This document shows, in pieces, positions 45,632 through 56,399 of a DNA stretch of 64,000 nt. Origin of the DNA: Toxonevra muliebris (lineage: Eukaryota; Arthropoda; Insecta; Diptera; Pallopteridae); contig OY829328.1 in NCBI GenBank assembly GCA_963691655.1, forward strand, positions 33,871,890 to 33,935,889, written 5' to 3'. A program made the translations under genes and the position numbers. The notes under the pieces were generated by a model. That model saw nothing but the letters and a program-made list of their open reading frames with translations, searched no databases and was not told where the DNA came from. Within the stretch, counting starts at the first letter, position 1, and each line of letters opens with the position of its first letter.

Positions 45632-46949
45632 AACTACATACAAGCTAGGAGAGAGACGAATTCCTGCAGTTTTATTGCATTTGCTTTAGTCAGATTCGAT
45701 ATAGAAGTCTCGGCTTGATTGCATATAACTGAACTTTCCTTTCATGTGGTATATACGTGTACTACGTCCCCAACGGGGGAAAAAGCACGCACTCCAAAAG
45801 GACTTTCAGGTCAGCTGTAGGCGCTTCCTCTCCGTATGACATACCATAGAGTTTTTAACATTGCATGTCATTGGAAAAAAGCACTCCGTTTTACGCTACT
45901 TTTGGAGTGCTTCGAAAGACCTTTCATGAGATCTTTGCGTCAGCAGTTCGCTCGCTTTTTTCCACTGCCCTGCTCTACAATATTCTTCTTCTTCTTTTCG
46001 AAATGCTTCAAAAGATCACGAAATCTTTGCGTCAGCAGTTTTGTTATTTTAAATTACGGTGATCTTGTCGTCGTTTGATTCGGAAACGATTGCTTTTCGG
46101 CTGCAAGTGTTCGTTAACAAAACAAAAACAGCAAGTGATGACCTTATACTCCTCAGGCGAGCTGCTGAAGATCGGGTCCGTTGGGGAGTATCAACAGAGG
46201 AAAAGCAACAACAACAATGAAGAGAAGAGGACTGCAAAAACTTCAACAGAATGTTTTATAAATGTTTTCTAACAATTTTATAATAAACAACATAGTTTCA
46301 CTTCTACTGTGAGTGCTTTTAATTATTTTAATTATTTTAGTTGTAGTTGAGAAAATCTCCACTACATTTCAACTATTTCAGTTGTAGTTGAATGCATAGT
46401 TAATTGATTATTTAGTTAACTACCCCCCTAGTCTGAATAAGAGCTGGACGAAACTACTAACATATGGAAATGCTACCCAGACAGTGATTAAGAAGGCAAC
46501 CCTGACAAAATAAATTGATGTACTTGAAGTTTTTCAATTTATATTATACATCGCAAGCAATTCAGTTTTTAATTTTTTACAAGTAATTCAATAACACAAG
46601 TAATAAAGTTATTATTCAAACTAAACCCACGTGATTATTGTACGGTAGTTTGCTGTGATGATCTATGCTAAAGTAAAGCTTGTAGACTGTAGTTTACGTC
46701 AAATCCTATGTTAACCTTCTGTGTGACCTCTTTGATTTATATTTGCCACTAACTCGGAAAGTTTTATAATCCAATCTAAAAATGATTTCGACTCACTAAA
46801 AAATTCTGGATTAGTTTTCGTTAGTACGAAAGCAAATATTGGCAGTATTTTCAGATTTTTTGTCAATGTTTGAACAAAAATTTTGTTTATTAAAAATCAA
46901 TTTTAATCAAGCATTGTTATTTTATATTTTGTTATCTATGATCTTTTGC

Positions 46950-48250
46950 CATTTTCTCTGGTAGCTTCATAATTCGATCGGTGTAAAACTTCTGTGGTTT
47001 ATCGACGAAAAACTTAGCCAAGTGATTTTCGGTGGCTCTTCTGTCGGCCAATTTTTTTCCATCAAGAGAGTTTTGCAGAGACCGGTACAAATGGTAGTCA
47101 GACGGTGCAATGTCCGGGATTTACGGTGTGGGTGTATCAAAACTTCCCAGCCAACTGCAGTCAATTTTTGGTGGTTCATTAAAGATGTGTGTGGCCTGGC
47201 ATTATCATAGTAGAACACAACACTTTTTTTTTTTTTTTGAACGAATCCCAACATACCCACTTACCCACCCATCCGCACGAGGGGCACATCCGCATGTCGT
47301 ACGGATTTGGTGACCGATTCAGATGCATTCCGGAATGCCCTGATAAAGCGCTGATTGGGGAGAATAAATCCCTATTTGGTCTTCTTTACAGCTACAGATT
47401 ATTAGTAATCATCAGCTGTTTAACGATTAAGAAAATTGAATACATTTAATTTTATATACTGGAGAGAGTCGGAAATGTCAAAAATGTCGTGCAGAGAATT
47501 GAAATTATTACACATACAACGAAAAGGGTTATTTTGAGCATAGTTTGTTCTACAAGCATCAAGTTTTATAGGAATGGGATATCTATAACAGCGATTTGGA
47601 ACATTAATATTGATTTTTTTGTTGATCAATTCTGGTCGCTCTTTCTTGATTGCTTCGTTCAAACAGTCGAGTTGTGAGCAGCAGAGATCAGAATTGTCTG
47701 TTTGGTTATATTGTACCAAATCATAATAGACAATTCTCTTCCAATCTCATCAAACACTCAACATAACATTGTTTGCCGTCAATTCAGGCTTTGAAGTCGT
47801 TTGTGGAAGGTCATCGGCTCTTGACCATGATTTTTTTCGCTTAATATTCTCGTATTTAATCCTTTTTTCATCACTCGTAATGATTTGTTTCAAAAATGGT
47901 TCGAATTCGTTGCGTTTCAGCAGCGTTTTACTATGGGTTAATTCATTAACATGAAATTATTCCAAACTGTTATGTGGTTGGTGTTTAGTGCCTCCGCTAT
48001 CTCCTGACAGCTTGTGTAACGGTCTTGCTCCACCAGTTGCAAAATTTCATCGGCTTTTTTAGTGACTGGACAGAGCGAGGTGCATCAAAATTTCCAGAAC
48101 GGAATCGAGCAAACCAAAGTTGGACTGTATGTTCTCTTAAAGCATCGTCACTGTAAACCGCACAAATTTTTCGGAACGTTTCTACCTTTTTTATAGTAAA
48201 AAAGCATTACGTAGGGTATTCCTTCAAAAATTTCACTCGTTTTCAAATCA
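46950..48250 (-). pseudogene. Mariner transposase, broken
   Basis: In order on the minus strand: AVYSDDALREHTVQLWFARF and SGNFDAPRS (DNA-binding half), VEQDRYTSCQEIAEALNTNH, LLKRNEFEPFLKQIITSDEK with RKKSWS (first catalytic Asp), YNQTDNSDLCCSQLDCLNEA and KKERPELINKK. After the insertion come SVVFYYDNARPHTSLM (second Asp), then, after a frameshift, IPDIAPSDYHLYRSLQNSLD (third Asp) and FYTDRIMKLPEKMAKDH to a stop. The Trp of DEKW is Arg. All three aspartates of the mariner DD34D triad are present, but separated by an insertion and frame changes. It cannot make an enzyme as it stands. Confidence 0.88.
47224..47617 (-). mobile_element. 5'-truncated non-LTR fragment inserted in the mariner
   Basis: On the minus strand it begins in a coding tail reading YRYPIPIKLDACRTNYAQNN, then CNNFNSLHDIFDIS. 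This is the R-(I/L)-P--RT-Y---P---CN-FN-LHDIFD pattern at the C-terminus of jockey-like elements. About 200 bases of 3' sequence and a run of 15 A (47224-47238 on the plus strand as T) follow. It sits inside the mariner between PELINKK and VVFYYDN, codons that are adjacent in intact mariners. The insertion therefore postdates the mariner. The A-rich site hides any target duplication. Confidence 0.85.
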
Positions 48251-48659
48251 ATGTAACTTTTTACACGAATGGCGAACTACAAAATTGTCTTTGCAAAAAA
48301 TGTAACCTGAAATGTCACGCGCGCGTTCGTTTGACAGAATCATAGCGAATCAGTGGTGCGAGAAGTATGGCCATTAACACCATTTTGTGACAAAAACCGA
48401 AAATACTTTTTATATGACCCAATATTTTTTTTCCATAATAAATATTTTTATTCCAAAACTCAGTAAGTGGCTCCTGATTCGATGTATGGCAGCCCCTTAC
48501 AAGCACGATTCCCATGTAAGCTGAAAATTCGTAATCAATAAAAAGTTTTCATGTATGTATGCAATGGAGTGCATCAATTCTAGATAGATTTTTTGTTGTT
48601 ATTTTTCTCTCGACACATGATGAGTGACCTTTGGTAGTGTAAAAAAATATTATCAGCAA

Positions 48660-48822
48660 AAGAAAGCTAACATGTCGTCATTGGGAAGATTTTCATTGGA
48701 AAATACACTTTTTTCACTTATTTTCACTTGAAACTGTCCAAATTCTCCATCAGGATCCACAAGTGTCCCGTTTGGCAAAGTATCCTTGTCCCTATTGTCA
48801 TAATCAAACAATACCTATTCGG
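48660..48822 (-). other. Open, protein-like 53-codon segment of unknown nature
   Basis: One minus-strand frame is open for about 53 codons and reads VLFDYDNRDKDTLPNGTLV, then DPDGEFGQFQVKIS and NENLPNDDMLAFF. The acidic, polar composition looks like protein rather than translated AT-rich spacer. It has no start codon and no clear splice donor, and I recognise no family. It could be a transposase N-terminal relic or chance. Confidence 0.25.
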
Positions 48823-48829
48823 ATTCTAA

Positions 48830-50409
48830 TTACTGAAATACATATTTTATTTTAATTTACGTTGCCACTTTTTATATAAGTTGTAAGTTTTTGTTTTACC
48901 TTTTAGCGTTTTTTCTATTGTTACAATAAATGATAACAATAACAAAATGAAAATATATTTAACAATGTCATGTAATTTTTTAAGCAACAAAAGAAATTTT
49001 GCAAATATTTTTTCCGCTAAATTTAGAACAAACCATTTTATTGTTGTATAACAATAACATCAGATATTTGTTTCTGCTAAGCTTTGCCTTGTTTCATAAT
49101 ATGTATGCAAATATAAATTTTTTAAATTAATAACAATGAGGATATTCATAATTTAATATGCACATATAAATAATAAATTTCAACCAACATTATATAAACA
49201 TATTGTACATACACATTCTAGTGGATCTAAGGAGCAGGGGTTTGGGGGTAAAACGTTAATCGGTGGCCATGAATGAAAACAAAATTTTAGGGAACGATAA
49301 TACTGAAACCCCAATAACCTCTTTGGATTCGATAGTGTAGACACACATACAAAGTAAATGCACAATGTTGTGCATATGAAAAATATATGTTCGTACTTAT
49401 ATTAATACCTTTAGTATTAAAGTATGTGTGTATAGTGAAAGAGATAATATGAATATATCCCACCTAAGCATCATTTGACAGTTATTATTATTATGCAATT
49501 TTAATGCTCTGATAGTTATTTGTTTATGTTGTTCTTGTTTAATTTGCTTAGCTCAGCGATTTATACTTGTACAAAGTAAAATGACATTTAATGTTTGGCG
49601 TTTGGCATTTGCCACGTTTATGTTAGTATTAGTTTTACACCATCACACACTCACAACAAACACACACCCATGCAGAAGATATAAATATACAAATAAACAC
49701 GCATACTCATACTAAAATAACTACACATGAAAGCACACATGTTTATATGTATGTGTATAAGTATTGCTTACGTGTGTTGTATTTTTGTTATTGTTGTGTG
49801 TCGATGTGTTTCTAATGTCTGTCATTGGCTTCTACTTCATTAAACATAATTGAATAAATCCCTTCATACTATATACATATATATATATTGTTACATGCTC
49901 TCTCACTCAAACATACATAGCTAGTATGTTTATAAATATATGTATGTATATGTAGGTACGTATTCATTGAATATAGTCTACATACATAGTTTAGTGATTT
50001 CATTAGTTTGCGTTCGCATAAAAATTTAATAAATTTTTTTTTACTGTATTAAATAGTTCGATGATAATGACGTCACCACTTCAACACCATAGAAAATATA
50101 AGTTTTCAGTATGTTTTTTAGTAAACAATCTTAGAATTAAATATTTCTGTAAAGAAAATTGTAGTTGTTTATTGAGAATTTACGACAACTATGACATCAA
50201 TTTCCTTTTTTTCATTCTTTTAACCCTTCAAGAAAAATTTTTCCAACACATCCAATTGCCACTACTTGGCTTTAGAGCAGAGCTTCCCAATAAACATTTT
50301 TGCAAACTTTTCAAAAAATTTTCATATTTTCTATACTAAAATCTGAATAAAATTTATAAAGTTTAAATATCACATATCCAATTGAAACATTAGCCATACC
50401 TTTGGTTCT
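48830..50409. other. AT-rich spacer with GTATGTATA/ACACAC simple motifs
   Basis: Dense TATGTATG, ACACATAC and ATATAT motifs at 49380-49990. No gene or element is supported. Confidence 0.4.
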
Positions 50410-50413
50410 TTAA

Positions 50414-50781
50414 CCCTTTTTGAAACCATTTACCACCAGTGACCCAAAATAGGATTTTTTAAATTTATTTACATTGTTGGAAACTAAATTTTTGTTACGG
50501 GTCACCAATGAAGGCTTTTTAAAAACGTCTTATAATGAAAGGGGGGTCAGCGACTGCGAATCTGAAATCCGATTTTAAGTTTTCTTATGGCCAAGAAAGT
50601 ATTAAGCAAGTTTTTGCCTATTTAAAAAAAATAAAAAAAATTGCCGTTGCTCGCCCATGATCATGAGACCCATGTATTTCTGTTTTGATGAAAAATTGTA
50701 ATCAAAAATGTAGGTTAAAAAATATGAATCCGGGTACTATGTTGCAGTACCTCCTCTGGTTTTATTAGGGCTTCAAAAGGG
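50414..50781. mobile_element. TTAA-flanked MITE (piggyBac-type), 368 bases
   Basis: TTAA at 50410-50413 is followed by CCCTTTTTGAAACC. The inverted right end is CCCTTTTGAAGCCC, next to TTAA at 50782-50785. The ends differ by one indel and one or two bases. It has no coding. Inside (50548-50575) is a GGGGTCAGCGACTGCGAAT unit related to the array at 6160-6620. Confidence 0.8.
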
Positions 50782-51389
50782 TTAAAAGTTGGTGTGGAGG
50801 AAAATAAAAAACCATCCAAGCCAACAAAAAAAATCAAAGTTTTGAACCAAAGCAAAGATTCCACTGCCATAAAATGGTCATTTCCTCAAAAATTTTTGCA
50901 AAATATCATAAAAATAAAAAAAATTTCAACTCATTTCAAGCCAGAATGAAAATTTAAGTACTGTACTTTTTGTTTACTTTATTTCATTAACATACGATTA
51001 AGAGGCTTTATTATTTTGCCGATTGCTAAAAATATCGTACCATTTATAACAAACAAATTTGGGTGAATGAAGCAAAAGTTCATATTTTCCGTTTCAGCTT
51101 GGGCGAAATTGTTCTTTTTTCGTCGCCTTCCGTGTATTTCAATTCAAATGCAAATGTTTGTTGGTTTAAGTGTGATTTTCTTTACGTTTTACAAAGTGCT
51201 TTCTGTTATTCAATAGTATCTGAAGTTTGCTGTTAGTATTTTTCTTATATTTCTTTCTTGTTTTCTTAGTTTTTTTGACACATTTATAACATTGGCAATT
51301 CTATTTTCTCAAACACTCACAAAATTTGAAAAATTGTAACGCTTTCACTGTTTTTTTCTGTAATGATATAAGACAGTGTTTATATCCAC

Positions 51390-51715
51390 CCGATATCAGT
51401 TTCAGGCAAGTCGCAGGTAAAAATCGAATAAAGAGCATGTCCCACAACACTGCCCTGTGGTACTCCGGTTTTCACTTGACATTTCATCATTTACTTTGAC
51501 ATAGAATGACAGGACTTTAAGACCAAATAAAATAGAGCTGGAAGTAAATTTTTTAATTTGTACAAAAGCCCTTGATGCCAAACTTTTTCGAACTCTTCTT
51601 GAATGTCCAAAAATATGGCAGAGCAATATTTTTTGCATTCCAGAAAGTCAGTGACAATATTGATGATATTGTTCAAGAGTACCGTGCTTATGACGATTGG
51701 TGATTCGGAACTATA
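51390..51715 (-). pseudogene. Jockey-like reverse transcriptase fragment
   Basis: Minus-strand frames give FRITNRHKHGTLEQYHQYC, then CKKYCSAIFLDIQEEFEKVW, HQGLLYKLKNLLPALFY and, after a frameshift, VKTGVPQGSVVGHALYSIFT with CDLPETDIG. These are the LD-A-AFDKVWH-GL and GVPQGSVLGP blocks of jockey-type RTs. The AFD aspartate of the first catalytic block is replaced (EEFEKVW). It is truncated on both sides, with a frameshift near 51490. Confidence 0.88.
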
Positions 51716-51719
51716 TTCT

Positions 51720-53560
51720 TATTTTCTTGTATTATAAGCAATCTACTACTTCGAATATTTTCGAGAATATTGCCAGCAAACTTATGGGTCTATATGAGGG
51801 CACTGAGTTTTCAGGTTTATTTGGTTTAGGTATCATTATTATTTCAGCACATTTCCATAGAGAAGGAACTTTCCTTCTCTTAATGAGCAAGATTATTCAT
51901 TATTTTTATAATTGAAAGTAAATCGTAATAACTAAAAACAACAATAACAACTTATATTCACCTTTTTGCCTGTTTAAGTTATTAAATTTTTAATTGTTTG
52001 AAAATCTTTTGGGAGGGGAAATTTCCCCTCCTAAATATGTATTCATGTATGTATTCATTTCTTCAAAACTATTCAAAATATCAAGATCTGGAACTATTCT
52101 AAAGCAGCGAAGGCCATCTTTACATTCGACTGAGCTTTCTTTCGTCCCACGTTGGTCTAGAGAGTACACCATCTCTTCGAGTATCACAACCATCTCATGA
52201 ACCGAATGAGATATCAATTTAAAATTACTGAAGTGCTATCTTTTTAATTGCTATCTTATAAAATTTGTTCCACTTTTTCACTTACAAACTGACAGTTACA
52301 TTTGTCCATAAAACTTAACACCCTAAAATTCTTTTAATTTGTGCAGGAGTAGAGTCCGAGTACTCGAATTCAACAGATTTTGTTAGGTTAGTGGCTATTA
52401 ATAAATATTACCTCAATCATAGAAACTAATTTAGAAACTCAGTTGTTTTTTTTTTCTACTTTTTCCGAAAACTCACAGAGTTCGCAAAGTCGACAATTTT
52501 AAACCGGTACAAATTGCTCAGTTGTCAATATTTGCCTGATATAAAGCTCAACTGCATCAACAATACACAAGCAAAAAATAACAACAATGGCTTTAACAAT
52601 AATTTCTCATTTAAGTTCACACTAAAACTTATAAAATTTTTATTTATTGGCAATGAGTGCATTCGTGTAGAATGCAAACTAGAACGAGTTTCGATAGAAT
52701 GGGTATGAAAATGCATATGCAAATGTATGTAGGTACACACCAACCCAACGGGGAAAGAAGCGTTTCTTTGCACAGTTCCAGATCGGCATCAAGCGCTATC
52801 CTTTTCTAGTATACTTATGAATAAATTATCTTTTTGTTCCGAATATATAGACTGCCATTTTATAGATTTTTTTTTGCTGATGAGCATTGGTAGGTAAGTG
52901 GTTTATTCTGAAATTTTACATTTTTGGCATTTGAAGCCAAGTTGTTTATGTGTGAAACTTTGTTATTTATACAACACTACGTTACTTTGAACACCCCATA
53001 AAATATAGACACTTGGGCGGTGCACATACTTATATCCTTTTTCTGAAACTTATCCATTCGTCATCGCGTAGATCAATAAATTCTGGTTTGTTGGTGCATA
53101 TTATTTAGAGAAGCACTAAAAGAGAGAACATTGTTTTCTTCTTTCTTATCTTTTTTTCAGTTTTATTATTTTATTTTTAAATAAGATATAAAACTTTGCT
53201 TGATGTTAAGCTTATTTTTGAATCTTTTTTAATTTCTTACACTTCGTTCTTTTCACTTTAAAGTGCTTCTTTGGGAAGCGCTTCAACATTACCCATTGGG
53301 TATACATGTATGCATAATTTGAGGTTATGATCTGCTTCACTTGTACCAAGTATTTGCCGTTACTGCCTAAATTGAATTTTCACCAGAAATATAAGGAAAT
53401 ATTCATTTAATTCGTTTTGATTCAAATGCCTTCCACAGATTTTCACTTTCACAAAGTTAAATTCAGAAATATATAGATTGTTATGCTAATGTTGTGTTTG
53501 CAGCAATCTGTTTAGCATCAATTGTATGTATATACTGGATATAGTATAAAAATATCACAC
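51720..53560. other. AT-rich spacer, includes a 20-base palindrome
   Basis: No gene is supported. A perfect palindrome lies at 52012-52031 (separate entry). Short ORFs on both strands around it share the peptide GGEISPP only because of the palindrome. Confidence 0.4.
52012..52031. repeat. 20-base perfect palindrome
   Basis: GGAGGGGAAATTTCCCCTCC is fully self-complementary. The GGGAAATTTCCC core resembles Rel/NF-kB-type sites (GGGAAA..CCC), but a single match proves nothing about binding. Confidence 0.95.
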
Positions 53561-53561
53561 T

Positions 53562-53845
53562 CAGTGCCGTCCTTAGATTTTGAGGGGCCCTGAGCAATGC
53601 AAACGGGGAAAAATATACATGATACGTGATGTGAATAGAAAGTATTACATTCACTTATGAGAGTGACGATGGTTGGGTAGAGAGAAAATACGAGTACGGG
53701 TGTGTTCCAAAAGTCGATCGAAATCTACACTTTTTGACACTTTCAAAATCATTCGCGAAAAAATGTCATGCATTTTTTGGGAGGCCCTCAATCCTGCGGC
53801 CCCTGAGAAAGGCCCCTCAATTCATTCGCGGCTAAAACGACACTG
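53562..53845. mobile_element. hAT-like MITE, 284 bases, no target duplication visible
   Basis: The left end CAGTGCCGTCCTTAG and the inverted right end CAGTGTCGTTTTAGC, then a GAGGGGCC block near both ends, suggest a hAT MITE. The flanking 8-mers ATCACACT and ATATATAG do not match, so the ends may be off or the copy rearranged. Confidence 0.5.
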
Positions 53846-55080
53846 ATATATAGAGAACTTAAGTTTCTGAAGAACACAAGCAGCAGTAGGAACAGGAAGT
53901 AGCTCATAGTTAAGTTGCACTGTGCTAAAGCTAAAGTGAATTGCTGATGGCGTTACTGCTCACAGTTTAAATTGCATAATAATTTTTAGCATTAAAAAGG
54001 TGTTTATGGCGTGTTTTGTTGTTGTTGATATTGTTTTTGTTGATATTGAAGTTGATGTTGTGAAATTTATAATTGCTTTTCGAGAAATTTTCTGAGTTTA
54101 TGTGCATATATTTTGCCATGTGAAATTAAATTGAAATTAATGCTGGTTATTGGTTGCTTTGTTGGTTTGAGGTTCAAATGAGGTTTACTGCTGGCATCTC
54201 CACACCACCACAACAATTGTGGTTTAATGAAATATTTGAATGCATAATGAAGTGTAATTTTTGTTCCCCTTATTTAAATTTTTTAACAGCCTTAAGTTTT
54301 AAAGTGGAATTTCTTATAATTTTTATTACGTTACGTAGAGCGTGTATAATAGTTTTAGTACCACGGCCATTAAACTTTTACACAATAGAGGCACTTAAAT
54401 ATTATTATTGAAGGTGAATTTAAGCCTATGGTGGTTATATTATACTATACAAACCTAGTTTAAACGACTGAAGATGCGTGTGGGTGGCCAACACTGTTTT
54501 CAACTTTCCTGGAAAAAAATGATCAACTGTGTAACGGACTGCATTAATTGTATTGTGACTGCATCACGTACCTGCAAGTAATGGGCAATTTATCAGTTTG
54601 GGTACCTACTTTTCTACCCATTAAGCAGTTGCACAGTGTATCGAAGGTGGCAAAAAATGCAAAAGAGGTTTTCTTAGATTTTCAAAAAAATTTAATGCGA
54701 TTCTACAGCTAATACTTGGGCTAAAATAAATCAATAAACTTTTTTTGTATTAAATGCTTACTTCATTCTTGACAAGTTGTAACTCAAAATTTTTCTCAGC
54801 GAATAAGTGTTTTTTGAACATCTCGATTAAAAATGTAGCTATTTGTATTATAGTTAACAAATATTGAAGAAAGTTAAATGGACTTAAAATTTTAAGTTCT
54901 CTCTAGCTGGTAATACCTTTTTTTAGACTTTTCTCATTATGAATTCGTTTACCGTTGCTTTGAAATTTTACTGCTAATTTGTCAAGAACACAAAATAAAC
55001 TAAAACTTAAGTAGTGAATAAAGAAAACGTTAAAAAGGAGCTCTCCACTTTTTTTGCATTTATGGCTACAAGTATATAAT
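53846..55080. other. AT-rich spacer
   Basis: No gene or delimited element. GTTGTTGATATTGTT repeats lie near 54019-54055. Confidence 0.35.
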
Positions 55081-55082
55081 AG

Positions 55083-55600
55083 GTTAGGTTAGATTGGAGT
55101 GGCAGCCTTCTGCTTGAAAGCACTCTAAAGCACATTTAGGCTCATTGTGATACCACAGTACGGCGCGACTCCCCCATTTACGGATTGGAGAACCATGAGG
55201 ATTCCATAATGAATCTGGCTATGTCCTTATGGATGATAGCTCCGACAGACTAGTGAAGAAAGGTGAGCCCAGGAGTTTTAGTCTCCTTCTGGCCAGGGAT
55301 GGGCATTCGCACATGAAATGGAGGACTGTTTCTTCCTCCTCCTCAGACCCGCAGACAGAAGTAATTGAATTGCAGTCCTAGTCTTGCAGCATGTCTCCCC
55401 ATTATGCAGTGTTCCGTGAGCACCGAAGTCGTAATGCTGATGGAGTTTCTGCTAAGGCTGAGTAGCTGCCTAGTCCGTCTAGTGCCCATAATAGTCCAGT
55501 TGAAGAAAAACTGCAATATATTTGATTGGGATGAGTTGGCGGTTAAAAGACGCAAATCCTTTGTGGCTTCAATTAGATTTTGAAGTCAAATGTAATGAGA
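55083..55600 (-). mobile_element. 3' end of an RNase H-type non-LTR retrotransposon
   Basis: Minus-strand frames give NSISITTSVLTEHCIMGRHA, RLGLQFNYFCLRVCGSEEEE, ETVLHFMCECPSLARRRLKL and LGSPFFTSLSELSS. This is the LTGHC-IG-HA-RLG, C--CG-EEEE-HFLCEC-ALA-RR pattern downstream of RNase H in I/LOA-type elements of flies, including a Cys/His knuckle. The coding then decays, and the copy ends in TAACCTAACCTA (minus strand). It is 5' truncated near 55600. Confidence 0.82.
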
Positions 55601-55652
55601 CATGTCTAAGATAAAAATATTTCAAAGAGCAATATAGGCTTCAACGTATAGT

Positions 55653-56274
55653 CGTTGGCGTAACTAGGATTATTCTCTGGGGGGAGGGATGGGGGCAGGC
55701 CTCCCAAAAAAATTTATTTAACACTTTTTCGGCTGTAATTTTTTACTTAACAAATTTGTTTCCAATGTGAATAACTGATACATTTAAAAACCTTTCCTGT
55801 AACATGGTTGCTCTTAACCATAGTCTTTATAACGGAGCAGCTCAAGCATAATGCGACTTCAAAATCACTTAAAAGTACACTTTTCCCCCGGGTACGTCAA
55901 AAGATGTTTACACATCAAAAATTTTGGTTGGACAATCAAAAAATTGCTTGCATAACCGCCGCATAATGAATAAGTGTAGTCTAAAAGAATAAGGAAATGT
56001 TATAAATTTTGTTATAGAAACTAATAATCTTTTACTGCTTTAAGTATTTATCATAGCTTTTGCTGCAAAAGCAAAACCTCGAAAAGTAAACAAAAATATT
56101 GTTCCTTTTTTTATAGATATTCAATTTTTTTTTTAATGAATGCAAGTTTTTATATAAACTTTAAATTAATCATTTTCTTTGGGCTTAACTTTTCTTGCCA
56201 AATTATTTCTGGGGGGCCTAGAGCCAGCTGGGGGAGGGAGGGGGCGTTCCACTAGGCTCCTACCTACGCCAATG
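55653..56274. mobile_element. Non-autonomous hAT element, 622 bases
   Basis: The left end CGTTGGCGTAACTAGGA and the inverted right end CATTGGCGTAGGTAGGA agree closely. The flanks CGTATAGT (55645-55652) and TGTATAGC (56275-56282) match at 6 of 8. G-rich patches lie just inside both ends (GGGGGGAGGGATGGGGG and GGGGGAGGGAGGGGGC). No transposase frame. Confidence 0.75.
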
Positions 56275-56399
56275 TGTATAGCACATATATTGCATATTTT
56301 AATTTAAGTGGCAAGTTGAAAATTGTGAAGAGTTTTGCATACATTTTTCAAAATTGTATCTTTTTAATTATGAATAATTTTTAATAATGGATTTTTAAA

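Larger units (their letters stand above)
43989..46435. mobile_element. Outer hAT-type element with foldback-like ends
   Basis: Both ends read CAGACT when viewed inward. The flanks AATAAGAG (43981-43988) and AATAAGAG (46436-46443) are an exact 8-base target duplication. Subterminal regions (44000-44270 and 46330-46400) are packed with TTTCAACTA and TAGTTGTAGTTGAAA in both orientations. The interior has two related segments with CTGCAGTTTTAT/TGCAGTTTTAT and TTTCATGTG(T/G)TATATACGTG. No transposase frame was recognised. A second hAT element (44591-45631) is inserted in it. Without that insert it is about 1.4 kb. Confidence 0.85.
46839..48422 (-). mobile_element. Mariner transposon interrupted by a non-LTR fragment
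   Basis: The minus-strand start TTGGGTCATATAAAAAGTAT (ending at 48422, next to TA) and the decayed other end TTGGCAGTATTTTCAG (from 46839, next to TA at 46837) are inverted ends of a mariner. Transposase motifs run from 48240 down to 46960. Removing the insert at 47224-47617 leaves about 1.19 kb, near the 1.3 kb usual for mariner. The copy is dead (frameshifts, stops, insertion). Confidence 0.88.

Noticed and set aside
51990..52217. Overlapping ORFs on both strands sharing GGEISPP
   Set aside because: The shared peptide is a direct result of the 20-base palindrome.
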